From Meconema thalassinum (lineage: Eukaryota > Arthropoda > Insecta > Orthoptera > Tettigoniidae), in the NCBI GenBank assembly GCA_946902985.2, contig OX336389.2, forward strand, positions 980,342,482 through 980,406,481: 64,000 nt of DNA, given 5' to 3'. Positions 63,237 to 64,000 of the stretch are shown in pieces (positions within the stretch are counted from its first letter, which is position 1; every line of letters starts with the position of its first letter). Position numbers and translations under genes: made by a program. A model generated the notes under the pieces. It was not told the DNA's origin. It did not search any database and worked only from the letters and a program-made list of their open reading frames with translations.

Positions 63237-64000
63237 TGGAGGTTGAGTCATAAGTCATGGCAACTATTTTTTTTCTCACGATCAGGAGACAACGCGGAAA
63301 ATCTACGATATGCATTTGGAAACGTACAGTATGTACTTGCGTAGGATGCCACTAGATGGCTTGTTGTGTGGGTCTGAGCATGCCCCCAAGTTCAGTGTGT
63401 GAGTGAGAGACAATGGAAGTCAACAAGCAATTGCAATGATCGTATATTAAAATCGCAGTACTCAGCGGTAGAAATGTATGCCTATGCCATGCAGAGCTGC
63501 GGGAAGCATTAGGTGAGCATGCCATGCCCTATAGAACAGTGGGTGGCAAGGTGGATGGAGACATTCAAACGGGGTAGAGTATCAACTAACGATGTACCTC
63601 GCCCAGGCCGTCCATTGTCCATGGACAAAGATGTACGGATAATGGTGATCGATCAGTGTTTACAGGAGGACAGGCGCTGGACTAGCGGAATTGCAAGAAC
63701 ATACAGCAATACCAGTGGCAACAATATGGCGCATTTTACACAAGGACCTACAGATGCGTAAAATTTGTGCAAAGTAGGTGCCACATCACTTAACAGAGGT
63801 ACAGAAGTGGACTCATTATGAAACATGTCGCATCAATCTGGAGTGGTTTCAACAGGAAGGACAAGCCATGTTGAATCACATTATTGCAATTGATGAAACG
63901 TGGGCACGTGCTTATAAACCTGAACTGAAGAGACAGTCAAGTGAATGGCGTAGTCAGGGGTCACCACGGAGACACAAGGTTCGACAAAATCCTTCGCCCA
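63237..64000 (+). mobile_element. Mariner element, cut by window end
   Basis: The left end after TA at 63235-63236 reads 'tggaggttgagtcataagtc', similar to known mariner termini. The + strand carries transposase pieces to the window end. Confidence 0.7.
63413..64000 (+). pseudogene. Mariner transposase, broken, partial
   Basis: It starts 'MEVNKQLQ' and soon meets a stop. The trace continues through frames: 'ELREALGEHAMPYRTV', 'TFKRGRVSTNDVPRPGRPLS', 'QCLQEDRRWTSG', then 'RINLEWFQQEGQAMLNHIIA', 'IDETWARAYKPELKRQSSEW' and 'RSQGSPRRHKVRQNPSP'. The first catalytic aspartate is at 63892 (IDETW). Several stops and frameshifts make it non-functional. The second half is beyond the window. Confidence 0.75.

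Overview
The window is animal nuclear DNA, most likely from an insect with a large, repeat-rich genome. Reasons: phase-consistent GT-AG exons separated by 12-17 kb introns, arthropod-type mariner, Tc1, piggyBac, hAT, pogo and Mutator-like transposons, Penelope-like and other non-LTR retroelements, and several tRNA-derived SINE families. An orthopteroid is my guess from the general look of the SINEs; the sequence does not prove it.

One host gene covers the window. Five internal coding exons on the + strand (3797-4053, 17439-17651, 29353-29626, 42519-42754, 59708-59824) encode part of a SNF2-family ATPase of the ARIP4/RAD54L2 type. They cover an acidic/serine-rich and coiled-coil N-terminal region, a serine/acidic linker with SUMO-interaction-like motifs, and the start of the helicase core with the GLGKT ATP-binding loop. 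Splice phases agree across all four introns (0, 0, 1, 0). Only about 1.1 kb of some 56 kb is host coding sequence. The 5' and 3' ends of the gene lie outside the window.

The rest is intron filled with mobile DNA. 1-3.8 kb: LINE remnants and a long-TIR mariner derivative. Intron 4054-17438: a 58-bp minisatellite, SINEs, small TIR elements, a dead hAT, and a five-layer nest (intron > Mutator-like element > mariner > unclassified TIR element > SINE). Intron 17652-29352: LINE copies, SINEs, a dead piggyBac and a dead mariner. Intron 29627-42518: a 302-bp satellite that switches orientation and hosts a pogo/Tigger element and a TIR element with about 104-bp internal repeats; then a long-TIR element with a tRNA-like unit in each arm, and a young LINE copy. 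Intron 42755-59707: a Penelope-like element with a hammerhead-like RNA motif, a second pogo/Tigger copy in opposite orientation, Tc1 and hAT remnants, and a complete Tc1-like element with an intact 341-aa transposase. After the last exon: a small hAT derivative with perfect target duplication, LINE and SINE fragments, and a mariner cut by the window end.

Most elements could be bounded by target-site duplications and inverted repeats read directly in the sequence. Transposon family names come from motif recognition, not from a database search.
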